DNA of 56,609 bases from JBFLVT01 sp036804525 (lineage in GTDB: Bacteria; Bacillota; Desulfotomaculia; Desulfotomaculales; JASEER01). Positions within the stretch are counted from its first letter, which is position 1; every line of letters begins with the position of its first letter. Of this stretch, positions 8,257 through 17,279 are shown one piece after another. The notes beneath the pieces were generated by a model. The model saw only the letters and a list, made by a program, of their open reading frames with translations. It did not search any database and was not told the DNA's origin. Location: NCBI GenBank assembly GCA_036804525.1, contig DAIRSE010000011.1:1-56609 (forward strand). Reading direction: 5' to 3'. The position numbers were made by a program, and so were the translations under genes.

Positions 8257-9288
8257 ATGGCGGTGAAGCTGGGCATCAACGGTTTTGGACGAATCGGACG
8301 CCTGGCATTGCGAGCGGCCCTGCAGAGGGATGACGTCGAGGTTGTTGCTGTCAATCACAAGTCGCGGCGGATTGCGGTATCTCCCAATTACGGCAAGGAG
8401 CTGGCCCACAGCCTGAAATACGACTCGGTACACGGGAAACTTAACGTCGATACTTCCGGTTCGGGCGAACATATGGTCCTGAACGGGCGCGAGGTCAAGG
8501 TGTTTGCCGAGGCGAACCCGGAAGCCCTTCCCTGGGGGGAGCTGGGGGTTGACATCGTCATTGAATCAACGGGCAAGTTCCGGGAACGCAAGGAGGCCGC
8601 GCGGCACCTGGCCGGCGGCGCGCGGAAGGTGATTATCTCGGCACCGGGCAAGGACGACGACGTGACCATCGTCATGGGCGTCAACGAGGAGGTCTACGAT
8701 CCCCGGGCGCACCACGTTATCTCCAATGCCTCCTGCACGACAAACTGCCTCGCCCCGGTAGCCAAGGTCCTGCACGAGAAATTCGGCATCGTCAAGGGAT
8801 TGATGACTACCGTTCACGCCTACACCAACGGACAGCAGCTGCTGGATATGCCCTATAAAGACCCGCGCCGGGCACGCGCCGCCAACCTCTCCATTGTTCC
8901 GACAACCACCGGCGCGGCCGTTGCCGTCAGCCGTGTGCTTCCGGAGCTTGAGGGCCGCCTAAACGGCTGTGCGCTCAGGGTTCCGGTGCCTAACGTTTCG
9001 CTGGTTGACCTGGTCGTGGAATTAAGCCGCCCGGCGACTGTAGCCGAGGTCAACCAGGCGTTCATCGAGGCGGCTGCAGGGCCGATGAAGGGTATCCTGG
9101 CCTTCTCCGACCTGCCCCTCGTGTCCGTCGACTACAACGGGGACCCCCACTCGGCCACTGTTGACGGGCCCTCGACCATGGCCATCCGGGAGAACATGAT
9201 CAAGGTTATGGCTTGGTACGACAACGAATGGGGATATGCGCAAAGACTATTGGACCTGGCCTTGTATGTAGCCCTGAAGGGCTACTGA
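8257..9288 (+). CDS. gap: Type I glyceraldehyde-3-phosphate dehydrogenase with altered cofactor loop
   Basis: Interconverts glyceraldehyde 3-phosphate and 1,3-bisphosphoglycerate. GINGFGRIGR (6-15) binds the dinucleotide, and the catalytic Cys160 lies in NASCTTNCLAP. The loop after the second strand is unusual. Most NAD-linked enzymes have VNDLTD followed by about four residues and AHLLKYD, but here Asp is His34, then Lys35-Ser-Arg37-Arg38, and about eight residues are inserted before ELAHSLKYDSVHG. The total length of 343 exceeds the typical 335. That Asp selects NAD over NADP, so NADP use is possible. First gene of the gap-pgk-tpiA-gpmI-eno run. Confidence 0.95.
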   Translation: MAVKLGINGFGRIGRLALRAALQRDDVEVVAVNHKSRRIAVSPNYGKELAHSLKYDSVHGKLNVDTSGSGEHMVLNGREVKVFAEANPEALPWGELGVDIVIESTGKFRERKEAARHLAGGARKVIISAPGKDDDVTIVMGVNEEVYDPRAHHVISNASCTTNCLAPVAKVLHEKFGIVKGLMTTVHAYTNGQQLLDMPYKDPRRARAANLSIVPTTTGAAVAVSRVLPELEGRLNGCALRVPVPNVSLVDLVVELSRPATVAEVNQAFIEAAAGPMKGILAFSDLPLVSVDYNGDPHSATVDGPSTMAIRENMIKVMAWYDNEWGYAQRLLDLALYVALKGY

Positions 9289-9340
9289 TCCGACGACTGG
9301 CGGCTGACGACCGGCAACCGAATTGGAGGGTTCCACCGTG

Positions 9341-10522
9341 ATGAAGAAAAAGACGGTACGTGACGTTGACGTTCAGGGCAAACGCGTTTTTGTGCGTGTG
9401 GACTTCAACGTCCCTATCGCGGACGGGCGCGTGACGGACGACACGCGCATCAGAGCCGCCCTGCCTACCATAGAGTACTTAAGAAAGAACGGGGCCCGGG
9501 TGATCCTGGCTTCGCACCTCGGCCGTCCCAAGGGCAAGCGCGACGAGAAGTACAGCCTTAAACCCGTCGCTGAGAGGCTGGAGGAACTTGTCGGCGAGGA
9601 GGTCATGCTGGTGCAGGACGCCGTCGGGCCGGAGGCCGAAGCGGCGGCTAACGCCCTTCAGCCCGGCCGGGTAATGCTCCTGGAGAACATCCGTTTCTAC
9701 CCGGAGGAAGAGAAGAACGACGCCGAGTTTGCCCGCCAACTGGCCCGTTTGGCTGATATCTATGTAAATGACGCTTTCGGCACCGCCCACCGCAGCCATG
9801 CCTCCACGGCAGGCATTGCGGCACACCTGCCCGCAGTGGCGGGTTTTTTGATGGAGACCGAGCTCGAAGTCCTGACCGGTCTCCTGACGGCTCCCCGGCG
9901 CCCGTTTGTGGCCGTTATCGGGGGAGCGAAAATCTCCGACAAGATCGGCGTCCTGGAACAACTGTTGAACAAGGTGGACTCGCTGCTTATCGGCGGGGGG
10001 ATGGCCAACACCTTCCTGGCGTCGCAGGGTTACGACATGGCTGAATCCCTGGTTGAAAAGGACGGACTGGATACCGCCCGGCAGCTTCTCGAGAAGGCCA
10101 AGGAGAAGCAGGTGGAATTCCTGCTCCCTGTTGACCTGGTTGTCGCTCCGGGCATCGATTCTCCCGGAGAGCGCGAAACGGTCAAGGTCGGGGAAGTGCC
10201 GCCCGGCTGGATGGCCCTCGATATCGGCGGCGCTACCGTCGACTTATTCAGCTCAAGAATTCAAGAAGCGGCGACCGTGTTCTGGAACGGCCCCATGGGT
10301 GTTTTCGAAAAACCCGGGTTTGACAGCGGCACGCTGGCACTCGCCAAGGCGGTCGCCAAGGCCCCCACGTCGGTTGTCGGCGGGGGAGACACTTTAGCCG
10401 CCCTGGAGAAGGCAGGCGTTAAGGACCGGGTTACCCATGCTTCGACCGGCGGCGGGGCATCGTTGAAGTTCCTCGAAGGAAAAGAGCTTCCCGGCGTCGC
10501 CGCCCTGCTCGATAAGGTGTAG
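9341..10522 (+). CDS. pgk: Phosphoglycerate kinase
   Basis: Transfers phosphate between 1,3-bisphosphoglycerate and ADP. Visible motifs are RVFVRVDFNVP near the N-terminus (substrate binding), the SHLGRPKG loop, IGGAKISDKIGVLEQLL, and the C-terminal nucleotide site VGGGDTLAALE followed by STGGGASLKFLEG. The frame is open from a TTG at 9323, but GGAGGG at 9325-9330 is the ribosome binding site. Translation therefore starts at GTG 9338 or ATG 9341 (393 residues from the ATG). It follows gap by about 50 bp. Confidence 0.95.
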   Translation: MKKKTVRDVDVQGKRVFVRVDFNVPIADGRVTDDTRIRAALPTIEYLRKNGARVILASHLGRPKGKRDEKYSLKPVAERLEELVGEEVMLVQDAVGPEAEAAANALQPGRVMLLENIRFYPEEEKNDAEFARQLARLADIYVNDAFGTAHRSHASTAGIAAHLPAVAGFLMETELEVLTGLLTAPRRPFVAVIGGAKISDKIGVLEQLLNKVDSLLIGGGMANTFLASQGYDMAESLVEKDGLDTARQLLEKAKEKQVEFLLPVDLVVAPGIDSPGERETVKVGEVPPGWMALDIGGATVDLFSSRIQEAATVFWNGPMGVFEKPGFDSGTLALAKAVAKAPTSVVGGGDTLAALEKAGVKDRVTHASTGGGASLKFLEGKELPGVAALLDKV

Positions 10523-10610
10523 GGTGTAGGATATATACCCCGGTCTACGCCAACATCTCGGGGTGACTGATAGACTACGGGTATCAATTCACTGATTGCA
10601 GGGAGGAAAC

Positions 10611-11381
10611 ATGCGGACACCAATTATCGCGGCTAACTGGAAGATGCACAAGACTCCTTCCGAGGCAGCCGCCTTTGCTAAAAAGTTGAAACTCGCCGTC
10701 GCCGGCTGGGTGGGCATCGAGATTGTCCTGTGCCCTGCTTTCCCCGCTCTGGAGGCGGTGGCCGCCGTTCTTGAAGGGGGAGCCATCGGCCTAGGGGCGC
10801 AGAACATGTTTTGGGCCGACGAGGGCGCATATACGGGAGAGGTTTCGGCCCCGATGCTTAAAGAAGCCGGGTGCGGCTTTGTCATCCTGGGCCACTCCGA
10901 GCGGCGGCAGTATTTCGGGGAGACCGACGAACTGGTGAACAAGAAGATCATGGCCGCCTTGAAACACGGCCTTACCCCCATCGTCTGCGTGGGCGAAACC
11001 GTCGAGCAACGGGAGGCCGGTAAGACTTCGGCCGTTGTAAGCACCCAGCTGGCCGGGTGCCTGAAAGGCCTGTCGCCGGAGCAGGTAGCCGGCCTGGTCA
11101 TCGCTTACGAACCCGTCTGGGCTATCGGAACCGGCCATACAGCCTCTAACGAGGATGCCCAGGAAGTCTCGGCCCTGATCAGGCAGACAATCGCCCGGGA
11201 TTTCGGTTCCGGGGCCGCCGAGGCCGTGCGTATCCAGTACGGCGGCAGCGTTAAACCGGAAAACACCAGAGGCCTTTTGTCTCAGCCGGACATTGACGGG
11301 GCGCTGGTCGGCGGCGCCAGCCTCAGCCTGGCCAGTTTTGAAGCTATCGTTAACGTGACGCGGGAGGTCTACGGCTCTTGA
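10611..11381 (+). CDS. tpiA: Triosephosphate isomerase
   Basis: Interconverts dihydroxyacetone phosphate and glyceraldehyde 3-phosphate. The TIM-barrel signature residues are all present: ANWKMHKT with the catalytic Lys, GHSERRQYFGE with the catalytic His, the catalytic-Glu motif AYEPVWAIGTG, and the phosphate-binding YGGSVKPEN. ATG 10611 is preceded by GGGAGGA at 10601-10607 and gives 256 residues, a normal length. The 3' end overlaps the gpmI start by four bases (TTGA), so translation is coupled. Confidence 0.96.
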   Translation: MRTPIIAANWKMHKTPSEAAAFAKKLKLAVAGWVGIEIVLCPAFPALEAVAAVLEGGAIGLGAQNMFWADEGAYTGEVSAPMLKEAGCGFVILGHSERRQYFGETDELVNKKIMAALKHGLTPIVCVGETVEQREAGKTSAVVSTQLAGCLKGLSPEQVAGLVIAYEPVWAIGTGHTASNEDAQEVSALIRQTIARDFGSGAAEAVRIQYGGSVKPENTRGLLSQPDIDGALVGGASLSLASFEAIVNVTREVYGS

Positions 11382-12916
11382 GCGGCAAGCCGCTGGTTTT
11401 GATCGTCCTGGACGGCTGGGGTAAGGGTGACCCGAACGCCGGCAACGCCATCACCCGGGCCATGACCCCGAACTGGAACAAGCTCTGGGCTGAATACCCC
11501 CACGCCATTCTGTCGGCATGCGGTGAGGATGTGGGCCTGCCGCCGGGACAAATGGGCAATTCCGAGGTGGGGCACCTGAACCTGGGGGCCGGCCGGGTTG
11601 TCTACCAGGACCTTTTGCGCATTACGCGGAGCATCCAAGACGGCAGCTTTTTTGCCAATCCGGTCCTGGTCGAGGCCTTTGAAAAGGCGCGGGAGGAGGG
11701 CCGGTCCGTTCACTTCATGGGGCTTTTGTCGGACGGGGGTGTCCACAGCCACATCGAGCACCTCTTTGCCCTCCTGGAGATGGCCTTGCGCTTGGGCCAG
11801 CAGGATGTTTTCGTGCATGCCTTTCTTGACGGCCGTGACGTCCCGCCCGCTAACGCCCTCGAGTATATCAGCGCCCTGGAGGATAAACTTCGGGAAGCAG
11901 ACCGGGGCAAGATCGCCACTGTTATGGGCCGTTACTATGCCATGGACCGCGACAAGCGCTGGGAACGTACGGCAAGGGCCTACAAGGCTATGGTTTACGG
12001 TGACGGAATCGGCGCATCTTCAGCCGCCGAGGCTGTGGACAAGGCTTACCAGCGCGGGGAGACCGATGAGTTCGTCCAGCCCACAGTTATCGTCAGTGGC
12101 GGTGAGCCGGTAGGACTGGTTAAGGACGGGGACACCGTTGTTTTTTATAACTTCCGCCCCGACCGGGCGCGCCAGATCACCCGGGCCTTTGTTGACAAGG
12201 AGTTTACCGGTTTCGACCGGGGCCCCCGCCCTGTGACCGTGCATTTCGTCTGTTTTACGGAGTACGACAAGACGATCGAGGCGCCGGTTGCCTTCAAGCA
12301 CGCGCATATCAAGAACACCCTCGGGGAGGTCTTGAGCAGGCACAATCTCAGGCAGCTGCGGCTGGCAGAGACCGAAAAGTACGCCCATGTGACCTTCTTC
12401 TTCAACGGCGGCGTCGAGACCCCTTACCCCGGGGAGGACAGAATCCTTATCCCGTCGCCCCAGGTGGCTACCTATGATTTGCGGCCGCAGATGAGCGCCG
12501 CGGAGATCACCGACACGCTACTTGCGAACCTGGACCGGTACGATGTTGTGATCATGAACTTTGCCAACCCCGATATGGTCGGGCATACTGGCAACCTGGA
12601 AGCTACTATCCAGGCCATCGAAACGGTGGACGCCTGCCTGGGGCGGATTGTGCCCCAGGTGCTTGCGCGACGGGGAACAGTCATCCTGACGGGTGACCAC
12701 GGGAACGCCGACAAGGTGTGCGATGAAAAAGGATGCCCGTTTACGGCGCACACCTGCAGCCCCGTGCCGTTTGTATTGATCTCTGCGCGCCGGCGCCTGT
12801 CGCTCAGAAACGGGAGACTGGAGGATGTCGCCCCTACCATTCTCGACCTGCTCGGTTTACCCAGGCCGGAAGAGATGACGGGGCGTTCATTGATTGTAGA
12901 ATCCGAGGAGGGATAA
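11378..12916 (+). CDS. gpmI: 2,3-bisphosphoglycerate-independent phosphoglycerate mutase
   Basis: Converts 3-phosphoglycerate to 2-phosphoglycerate using two manganese ions. A 512-residue member of the alkaline phosphatase superfamily. The metal-binding start VLIVLDGWG is followed by the catalytic-Ser motif MGNSEVGHLNLGAGR near residue 62 and the C-terminal metal ligands in TGDHGNADK. The start codon TTG lies inside the end of tpiA. Length is standard. Confidence 0.96.
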   Translation: MSGKPLVLIVLDGWGKGDPNAGNAITRAMTPNWNKLWAEYPHAILSACGEDVGLPPGQMGNSEVGHLNLGAGRVVYQDLLRITRSIQDGSFFANPVLVEAFEKAREEGRSVHFMGLLSDGGVHSHIEHLFALLEMALRLGQQDVFVHAFLDGRDVPPANALEYISALEDKLREADRGKIATVMGRYYAMDRDKRWERTARAYKAMVYGDGIGASSAAEAVDKAYQRGETDEFVQPTVIVSGGEPVGLVKDGDTVVFYNFRPDRARQITRAFVDKEFTGFDRGPRPVTVHFVCFTEYDKTIEAPVAFKHAHIKNTLGEVLSRHNLRQLRLAETEKYAHVTFFFNGGVETPYPGEDRILIPSPQVATYDLRPQMSAAEITDTLLANLDRYDVVIMNFANPDMVGHTGNLEATIQAIETVDACLGRIVPQVLARRGTVILTGDHGNADKVCDEKGCPFTAHTCSPVPFVLISARRRLSLRNGRLEDVAPTILDLLGLPRPEEMTGRSLIVESEEG

Positions 12917-12919
12917 GCT

Positions 12920-14203
12920 GTGTCAACCCTGATTGTCGATATCTTTGCGAGGCAGATCCTTGATTCCCGGGGAAACCCCACTGTCGAGGTCGATGTGGTT
13001 CTGGAAGACGGCACGCTCGGGCGCGCCGCCGTTCCGTCCGGCGCTTCCACCGGGACCTTTGAAGCTGTGGAGCTTCGTGACAAAGACCCCTACTACTATT
13101 TCGGCAAGGGTGTTTTGCAGGCCGTGACCAATGTTAACACCGTTATCGCCCCCGAAATTACCGGCTTCGACGCCACCGACCAGGCTAAGATCGACGAGGC
13201 GCTGATTGCGCTTGACGGTACCGAAAACAAGGGTAAGCTGGGGGCCAACGCCATCCTCGGGGTTTCCATGGCCGTGGCCAAGGCGGCGGCCAAGGCCGTC
13301 GGGCTGCCTCTCTACCGGTACCTGGGGGGGCCCCTGGCCAGGGATCTCCCCGTTCCGATGATGAACGTGCTTAACGGCGGGAGGCACGCCGACAACAACC
13401 TGGACATCCAGGAATTCATGATCGTTCCGGTAAGCGGGGCGAGCTTTGCGGAAAACCTGCGCATGGGCGTTGAGGTCTACCATAAGCTGAAGTCCGTCCT
13501 CAGCAAGCGGGGATTGGCCACGATGGTCGGCGACGAGGGCGGCTTCGCCCCCTTCCTGGAATCGCACGCCCAGGCCCTGGATCTCCTGGTCGAGGCGATC
13601 GATGCCGCCGGGTACAAGCCGGGCGAAGACGTGCTCCTGGCCCTGGACCCCGCGGCCAGCGAGTTTTACAGGGACGGAAGGTACGTCCTGGCGGGCGAGA
13701 ACAAGACGCTTTCGGCCGGAGAGCTGATCGATTTTTACGAGCAGCTTGTCGGCAAATACCCCATCGTCTCCATTGAGGACGGGCTCTCCGAGGATGACTG
13801 GAACGGCTGGAAAGAGATGACTGACCGGCTTGGCGGGAAGATCCAGCTTGTCGGGGACGATCTCTTTGTGACAAACAGGACACGCCTGGCGAGAGGGATT
13901 GAGAGCGGCGTAGCAAACTCCATTCTCATCAAGGTAAACCAGATCGGAACGATCACCGAGACCCTCGAGACCATCGCCATGGCCCGGCGTGCGGGGTATA
14001 CAGCTGTTGTTTCGCACCGCTCGGGCGAGACCGAGGACGTCACGATCGCCGACCTGGTTGTGGCTACCGGTGTCGGGCAGATCAAGACCGGCGCGCCGGC
14101 GCGCAGCGAGCGCGTGGCCAAGTACAATCAGCTCCTCCGCATTGAGGAGGAACTGGATGAAATCGCGCGTTACGCGGGACGGAAGGCCATCGCCAGGCAG
14201 TAG
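12920..14203 (+). CDS. eno: Enolase
   Basis: Dehydrates 2-phosphoglycerate to phosphoenolpyruvate. A 427-residue protein with the usual motifs: DSRGNPTVEVDV at the N-terminus, GASTGTFEAVELRD on the mobile loop, MVGDEGGFAP, the metal ligands in SIEDGLSEDDW, and the signature ILIKVNQIGTITETLE followed by SHRSGETED. The start is GTG 12920 after GAGGAGGG. It closes the five-gene glycolytic run, and a separate strong promoter lies just after it. Confidence 0.97.
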   Translation: MSTLIVDIFARQILDSRGNPTVEVDVVLEDGTLGRAAVPSGASTGTFEAVELRDKDPYYYFGKGVLQAVTNVNTVIAPEITGFDATDQAKIDEALIALDGTENKGKLGANAILGVSMAVAKAAAKAVGLPLYRYLGGPLARDLPVPMMNVLNGGRHADNNLDIQEFMIVPVSGASFAENLRMGVEVYHKLKSVLSKRGLATMVGDEGGFAPFLESHAQALDLLVEAIDAAGYKPGEDVLLALDPAASEFYRDGRYVLAGENKTLSAGELIDFYEQLVGKYPIVSIEDGLSEDDWNGWKEMTDRLGGKIQLVGDDLFVTNRTRLARGIESGVANSILIKVNQIGTITETLETIAMARRAGYTAVVSHRSGETEDVTIADLVVATGVGQIKTGAPARSERVAKYNQLLRIEEELDEIARYAGRKAIARQ

Positions 14204-14233
14204 GTCCCTTTGTGAAATTGCTGTCATAAACCG

Positions 14234-14262
14234 TTGTCAGCATGTCCCCCGCGTGCTATAAT
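14234..14262 (+). promoter_or_regulatory. Sigma-A promoter for secG
   Basis: TTGTCA (14234-14239), a 17-base spacer and a perfect TATAAT (14257-14262). It lies 30 bp upstream of the secG start and makes secG independent of the glycolytic operon. Confidence 0.8.
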
Positions 14263-14291
14263 TAATGCCAAGTTGCGGAGGTTGTCTAACC

Positions 14292-14519
14292 ATGCTTAAA
14301 ACAGTTGTTATGGTTCTCGAGGTACTGATCGCCCTTGCGCTGATTGCCGTTGTCCTTCTGCAGTCCGGGAGGAGCGCCGGCCTTTCCGGTGCCATCGCCG
14401 GCGGTGCGGAGACCTTCTTCGGCAAGAAAAAAGGGCTGGACCAGTGGTTTTCAAAGGTTACGGTCATCTTAGCCATTATTTTCGGACTGCTGTCGCTGAT
14501 TCTGTTTGTCTGGGAATAG
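14292..14519 (+). CDS. secG: Preprotein translocase subunit SecG
   Basis: A 75-residue protein with two transmembrane helices (about residues 3-22 and 53-72). Between them is the SecG hallmark LLQSGRSAGLSGAIAGGAETFFGKKKG. It is part of the SecYEG protein-conducting channel. The frame is open from 14265, but GGAGGT at 14277-14282 places the start at ATG 14292. In many Bacillota secG follows eno, as here, and precedes rnr. Here rnr is 10 kb further on. Confidence 0.93.
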   Translation: MLKTVVMVLEVLIALALIAVVLLQSGRSAGLSGAIAGGAETFFGKKKGLDQWFSKVTVILAIIFGLLSLILFVWE

Positions 14520-14647
14520 TGGCTTGTTTCTTTTAACTCCTCTACTTTATTAACCATCTAACTTCGGTCTGGGGAGGTGATTTTTAAGCTTCTCAGGGTT
14601 TTCTGTTGGGTGGACTTTTCCTTAATTTTACGTGGAGGTGACCTTTT

Positions 14648-16666
14648 TTGGATCAGGCTTTGATCCCGTATCTAGGCATCGCTGCCGCCGGGCTTGGCAT
14701 TCTGTATGCTGCTTACCTGATCTCCTGGGTTCTCGCCAAGCCGCCCGGTAACCAAAGAATGATTGAGATTTCTGCCGCCGTCCAGGAAGGCGCGATGGCC
14801 TACCTGAACCGCCAGTACAAGACCATCGCCATGGTCGGTATTCCCGTGGCCGTTCTTATCGCAGTCGGCCTCAACATCGAAACAGCTCTCGGATTTATCG
14901 TCGGTGCTTTCTTCTCCGGTCTTTGCGGCTACATCGGCATGACCATCTCGACCCGGGGCAACTCCCGCGTGGCTGAGGCTGCGAAACAAGGTATGCCTTT
15001 CGCCCTGCAGGTAGCCTTTAAGGGTGGCGCTGTCACCGGCATGATGTGCGTCAGCCTGGCCCTCCTCGGTGTGGCCGGTATGTACGCCATCTTCCAGGAT
15101 CCTGTCGCCCTCGTCGGTCTCGGCTTCGGCGGCAGCTTGATCTCGGTGTTCGCCCGTCTCGGCGGCGGTATCTACACCAAGTCCGCTGACGTCGGCGCCG
15201 ACCTCGTCGGTAAGGTTGAAGCCGGTATTCCGGAAGACGACCCGCGCAACGCCGCTGTTATCGCCGACAACGTCGGCGACAACGTCGGTGACTGTGCCGG
15301 TATGGCGGCCGACCTCTTTGAGACCTATGCCGTTACGGCTGTCGGCTCCATCCTGCTCGGCTCCCTGCTTTTCCCCGACAAGCCTGAGTTCACCCTGTTC
15401 CCGATTCTTATCGGTGCTGCGGCGATTATCGCCTCGATTATCGGTACCTTCTTCGTTAAGCTCACCGGTACCAACATCATGAGCGCTCTATACAAGGGCA
15501 TGTGGGCAGCCGCGATTCTGTCGCTGATCGCTTTCTACCCGCTGACCACCGCGACGTTCGGCACGGCGGTCTGGTTCTGGCCGGCTCTGGTCGGTATCGC
15601 TGTAACTATGATCATCGTGTACATTACTGACTACTACACCTCGGCCGGATTCCGTCCCGTCAAGTCCATCGCTTACGCTTCGCAGTCCGGGCACGCGACG
15701 AACATCATTACCGGTATCTCGGTAGGTATGGAAGCCAGCGTTATCCCGGCTCTGACCATCGTCGGCGGTATCCTTGTTTCCTACGTCGTCGGCAACAGCG
15801 CAGTAGAGGGCGGCGGCCTCTATGCTGTGGCTCTCGCCTCAATGTCGATGCTCTCGATGACCGGTATCATCGTCGCCATCGACTCCTACGGCCCGATCAC
15901 GGACAACGCCGGCGGTATCGCCGAAATGGCCGAGTTGCCGCCTGAAATCCGCAACATCACTGACCCGCTGGACGCCGTCGGCAACACCACCAAGGCTGTT
16001 ACCAAGGGGTACGCCATTGGTTCCGCCGGTCTGGCCGCCATCGTGCTCTTTGCCGACTACACGCACCACCTGGCTGACTTCGTGCCGGCGAGCGAGCTGA
16101 CCTTCTCGATCAATGACCCGTGGGTGCTGTCCGGCCTGTTTATCGGCGCGGCCCTGCCGTTCCTGTTCTCCTCACTGGCGATGGGTGCTGTCGGCCGTGC
16201 GGCCTTCGAGGTCGTGAACGAGGTGCGCCGCCAGTTCCGCGAGATCAAGGGCATTATGGAAGGTACCGCGAAGCCGGAATACGGCCGCTGTGTTGACATC
16301 GTCACCAAGCGCGCCATCAAGGAAATGATGCTTCCCGGTATCATTCCGGTCGCCGCTCCGATCCTTGTCGGCCTGCTGCTCGGCCGTGACGCCCTCGGCG
16401 GCCTGCTGATGGGCACCATCATCTCCGGTCTGTTCCTCGCCATCTTCCAGACCGCCGGTGGCGGCGCCTGGGACAACGGCAAGAAGTACATCGAGGAAGG
16501 CCACTACGGCGGCAAGGGTTCCGAGGCCCACGCGGCTGCGGTTACCGGCGACACTGTCGGTGACCCGCTGAAGGACACCTCCGGCCCGGCCATCAACCCG
16601 ATGATCAAGGTCGTGAATATCGTGGCCCTGCTCCTCGTTCCGCTGATCGCCAACATCGTCCGCTAA
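14648..16666 (+). CDS. hppA: Membrane proton-translocating pyrophosphatase, K+-independent type
   Basis: A 672-residue integral membrane pump with about 16 helices that couples pyrophosphate hydrolysis to ion export. The substrate site is conserved: DVGADLVGKVE, DDPRNAAVIADNVGDNVGD, and the C-terminal GDTVGDPLKDTSGPAINPM. The sequence GNTTKA near residue 452 has Lys where potassium-dependent enzymes have Ala. This is the known marker of potassium-independent, proton-pumping members. The start is TTG 14648 with GGAGGTGA upstream. Codon use is strongly biased, suggesting high expression. Pyrophosphate-linked energy saving suits an anaerobe with little ATP. Confidence 0.95.
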   Translation: MDQALIPYLGIAAAGLGILYAAYLISWVLAKPPGNQRMIEISAAVQEGAMAYLNRQYKTIAMVGIPVAVLIAVGLNIETALGFIVGAFFSGLCGYIGMTISTRGNSRVAEAAKQGMPFALQVAFKGGAVTGMMCVSLALLGVAGMYAIFQDPVALVGLGFGGSLISVFARLGGGIYTKSADVGADLVGKVEAGIPEDDPRNAAVIADNVGDNVGDCAGMAADLFETYAVTAVGSILLGSLLFPDKPEFTLFPILIGAAAIIASIIGTFFVKLTGTNIMSALYKGMWAAAILSLIAFYPLTTATFGTAVWFWPALVGIAVTMIIVYITDYYTSAGFRPVKSIAYASQSGHATNIITGISVGMEASVIPALTIVGGILVSYVVGNSAVEGGGLYAVALASMSMLSMTGIIVAIDSYGPITDNAGGIAEMAELPPEIRNITDPLDAVGNTTKAVTKGYAIGSAGLAAIVLFADYTHHLADFVPASELTFSINDPWVLSGLFIGAALPFLFSSLAMGAVGRAAFEVVNEVRRQFREIKGIMEGTAKPEYGRCVDIVTKRAIKEMMLPGIIPVAAPILVGLLLGRDALGGLLMGTIISGLFLAIFQTAGGGAWDNGKKYIEEGHYGGKGSEAHAAAVTGDTVGDPLKDTSGPAINPMIKVVNIVALLLVPLIANIVR

Positions 16667-16687
16667 TCGCACAGTAGCTACGACCAA

Positions 16688-16724
16688 CCCCCTGCCGGCT
16701 AAAAGACGGCAGGGGGTTTTCTTT
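16688..16724 (+). terminator. Strong intrinsic terminator after hppA
   Basis: CCCCCTGCCG (16688-16697) pairs perfectly with CGGCAGGGGG (16707-16716) around a 9-base loop, followed by TTTTCTTT. Confidence 0.92.
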
Positions 16725-16728
16725 GTTA

Positions 16729-16780
16729 TTGACATATGTCCTTAACCTGCTGTAGTCTTATTAATAGGCATATGCCCATA
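16729..16780 (+). promoter_or_regulatory. Promoter with two TATG-N2-CATA operator-like sites
   Basis: TTGACA (16729-16734), then TAGTCT (16753-16758) at 18 bases. One imperfect site, TATGTCCTTA, overlaps the end of the -35. A second perfect site, TATGCCCATA (16771-16780), lies downstream. Around them are the palindromes GACATATGTC and GGCATATGCC, 36 bp centre to centre. The same layout recurs at 17782-17832. The pattern resembles ArsR/SmtB-type operators, but the regulator is not in the window. Confidence 0.6.
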
Positions 16781-16800
16781 AACAGTATGGAGGGATCAGC

Positions 16801-17193
16801 GTGCGAGTTGCCATTGCTACAGACAACGGATTTGTCTCGGCCCACTTCGGGCACTGTCCCGAGTTTACGGTCAGCGAGGTCGAGGACGGCGCCGTCAAGG
16901 AAACAAGAACTGTACCGAATGACGCCGGCGGGCCGCGGGTGGTCACCGGGCTCAAGGCCGATGTGGCGATTACCGGCGGTATCGGGGCAGGAGCCAAACG
17001 CGTGCTCGAAGACAACGGGATCAAGGTCATTTCGGGCGCTGCGGGTCCGGTGGATCAGGTGCTGCGCGATTTTGTTGCGGGTAGGCTGGTATCGAACGGC
17101 TCCCTGTGCGACCATTCCGGCCATCACCACGGGCACGGGCATCACGGCGGCGACTGCGCCGGCGGGCGCTGCGCCTGTGCGGATGGACGCTAG
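16801..17193 (+). CDS. NifX/NifB-type dinitrogenase cofactor-binding family protein with His/Cys-rich tail
   Basis: A 130-residue protein of the dinitrogenase iron-molybdenum cofactor biosynthesis family (MTH1175-like). The single domain runs from MRVAIATDNG through HFGHCPEF and ITGGIGAGAKRVLEDNGI to about residue 100. The tail, residues 103-127, is packed with His and Cys (HHHGHGHHGG, then three Cys), an obvious metal-binding extension. These proteins bind Fe-S or Fe-Mo type clusters in nitrogen fixers, but many occur in non-fixers with MinD-like ATPases, as here, and their role is unsettled. The start is GTG 16801 after GGAGGGA. Confidence 0.85.
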   Translation: MRVAIATDNGFVSAHFGHCPEFTVSEVEDGAVKETRTVPNDAGGPRVVTGLKADVAITGGIGAGAKRVLEDNGIKVISGAAGPVDQVLRDFVAGRLVSNGSLCDHSGHHHGHGHHGGDCAGGRCACADGR

Positions 17194-17236
17194 AAGTTGG
17201 AGCATTGAAGAAGACGAACGTATTCTTCTTAAGGCA

Positions 17237-17279
17237 AAGCCCAGCGCAGCCTGTAGAGGCGCCTGGGCTTCGACTTTTC
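17237..17279 (+). terminator. Terminator after the NifX-like gene
   Basis: AAGCCCAG (17237-17244) pairs with CTGGGCTT (17263-17270), extended inward by GCGC pairing, then CGACTTTTCT. The convergent CGGC gene ends right after it. Confidence 0.65.

Noticed and set aside
12923..14227. 434-codon open frame antisense to enolase
   Set aside because: It is the antisense shadow of a highly conserved gene, without motifs or a ribosome site.
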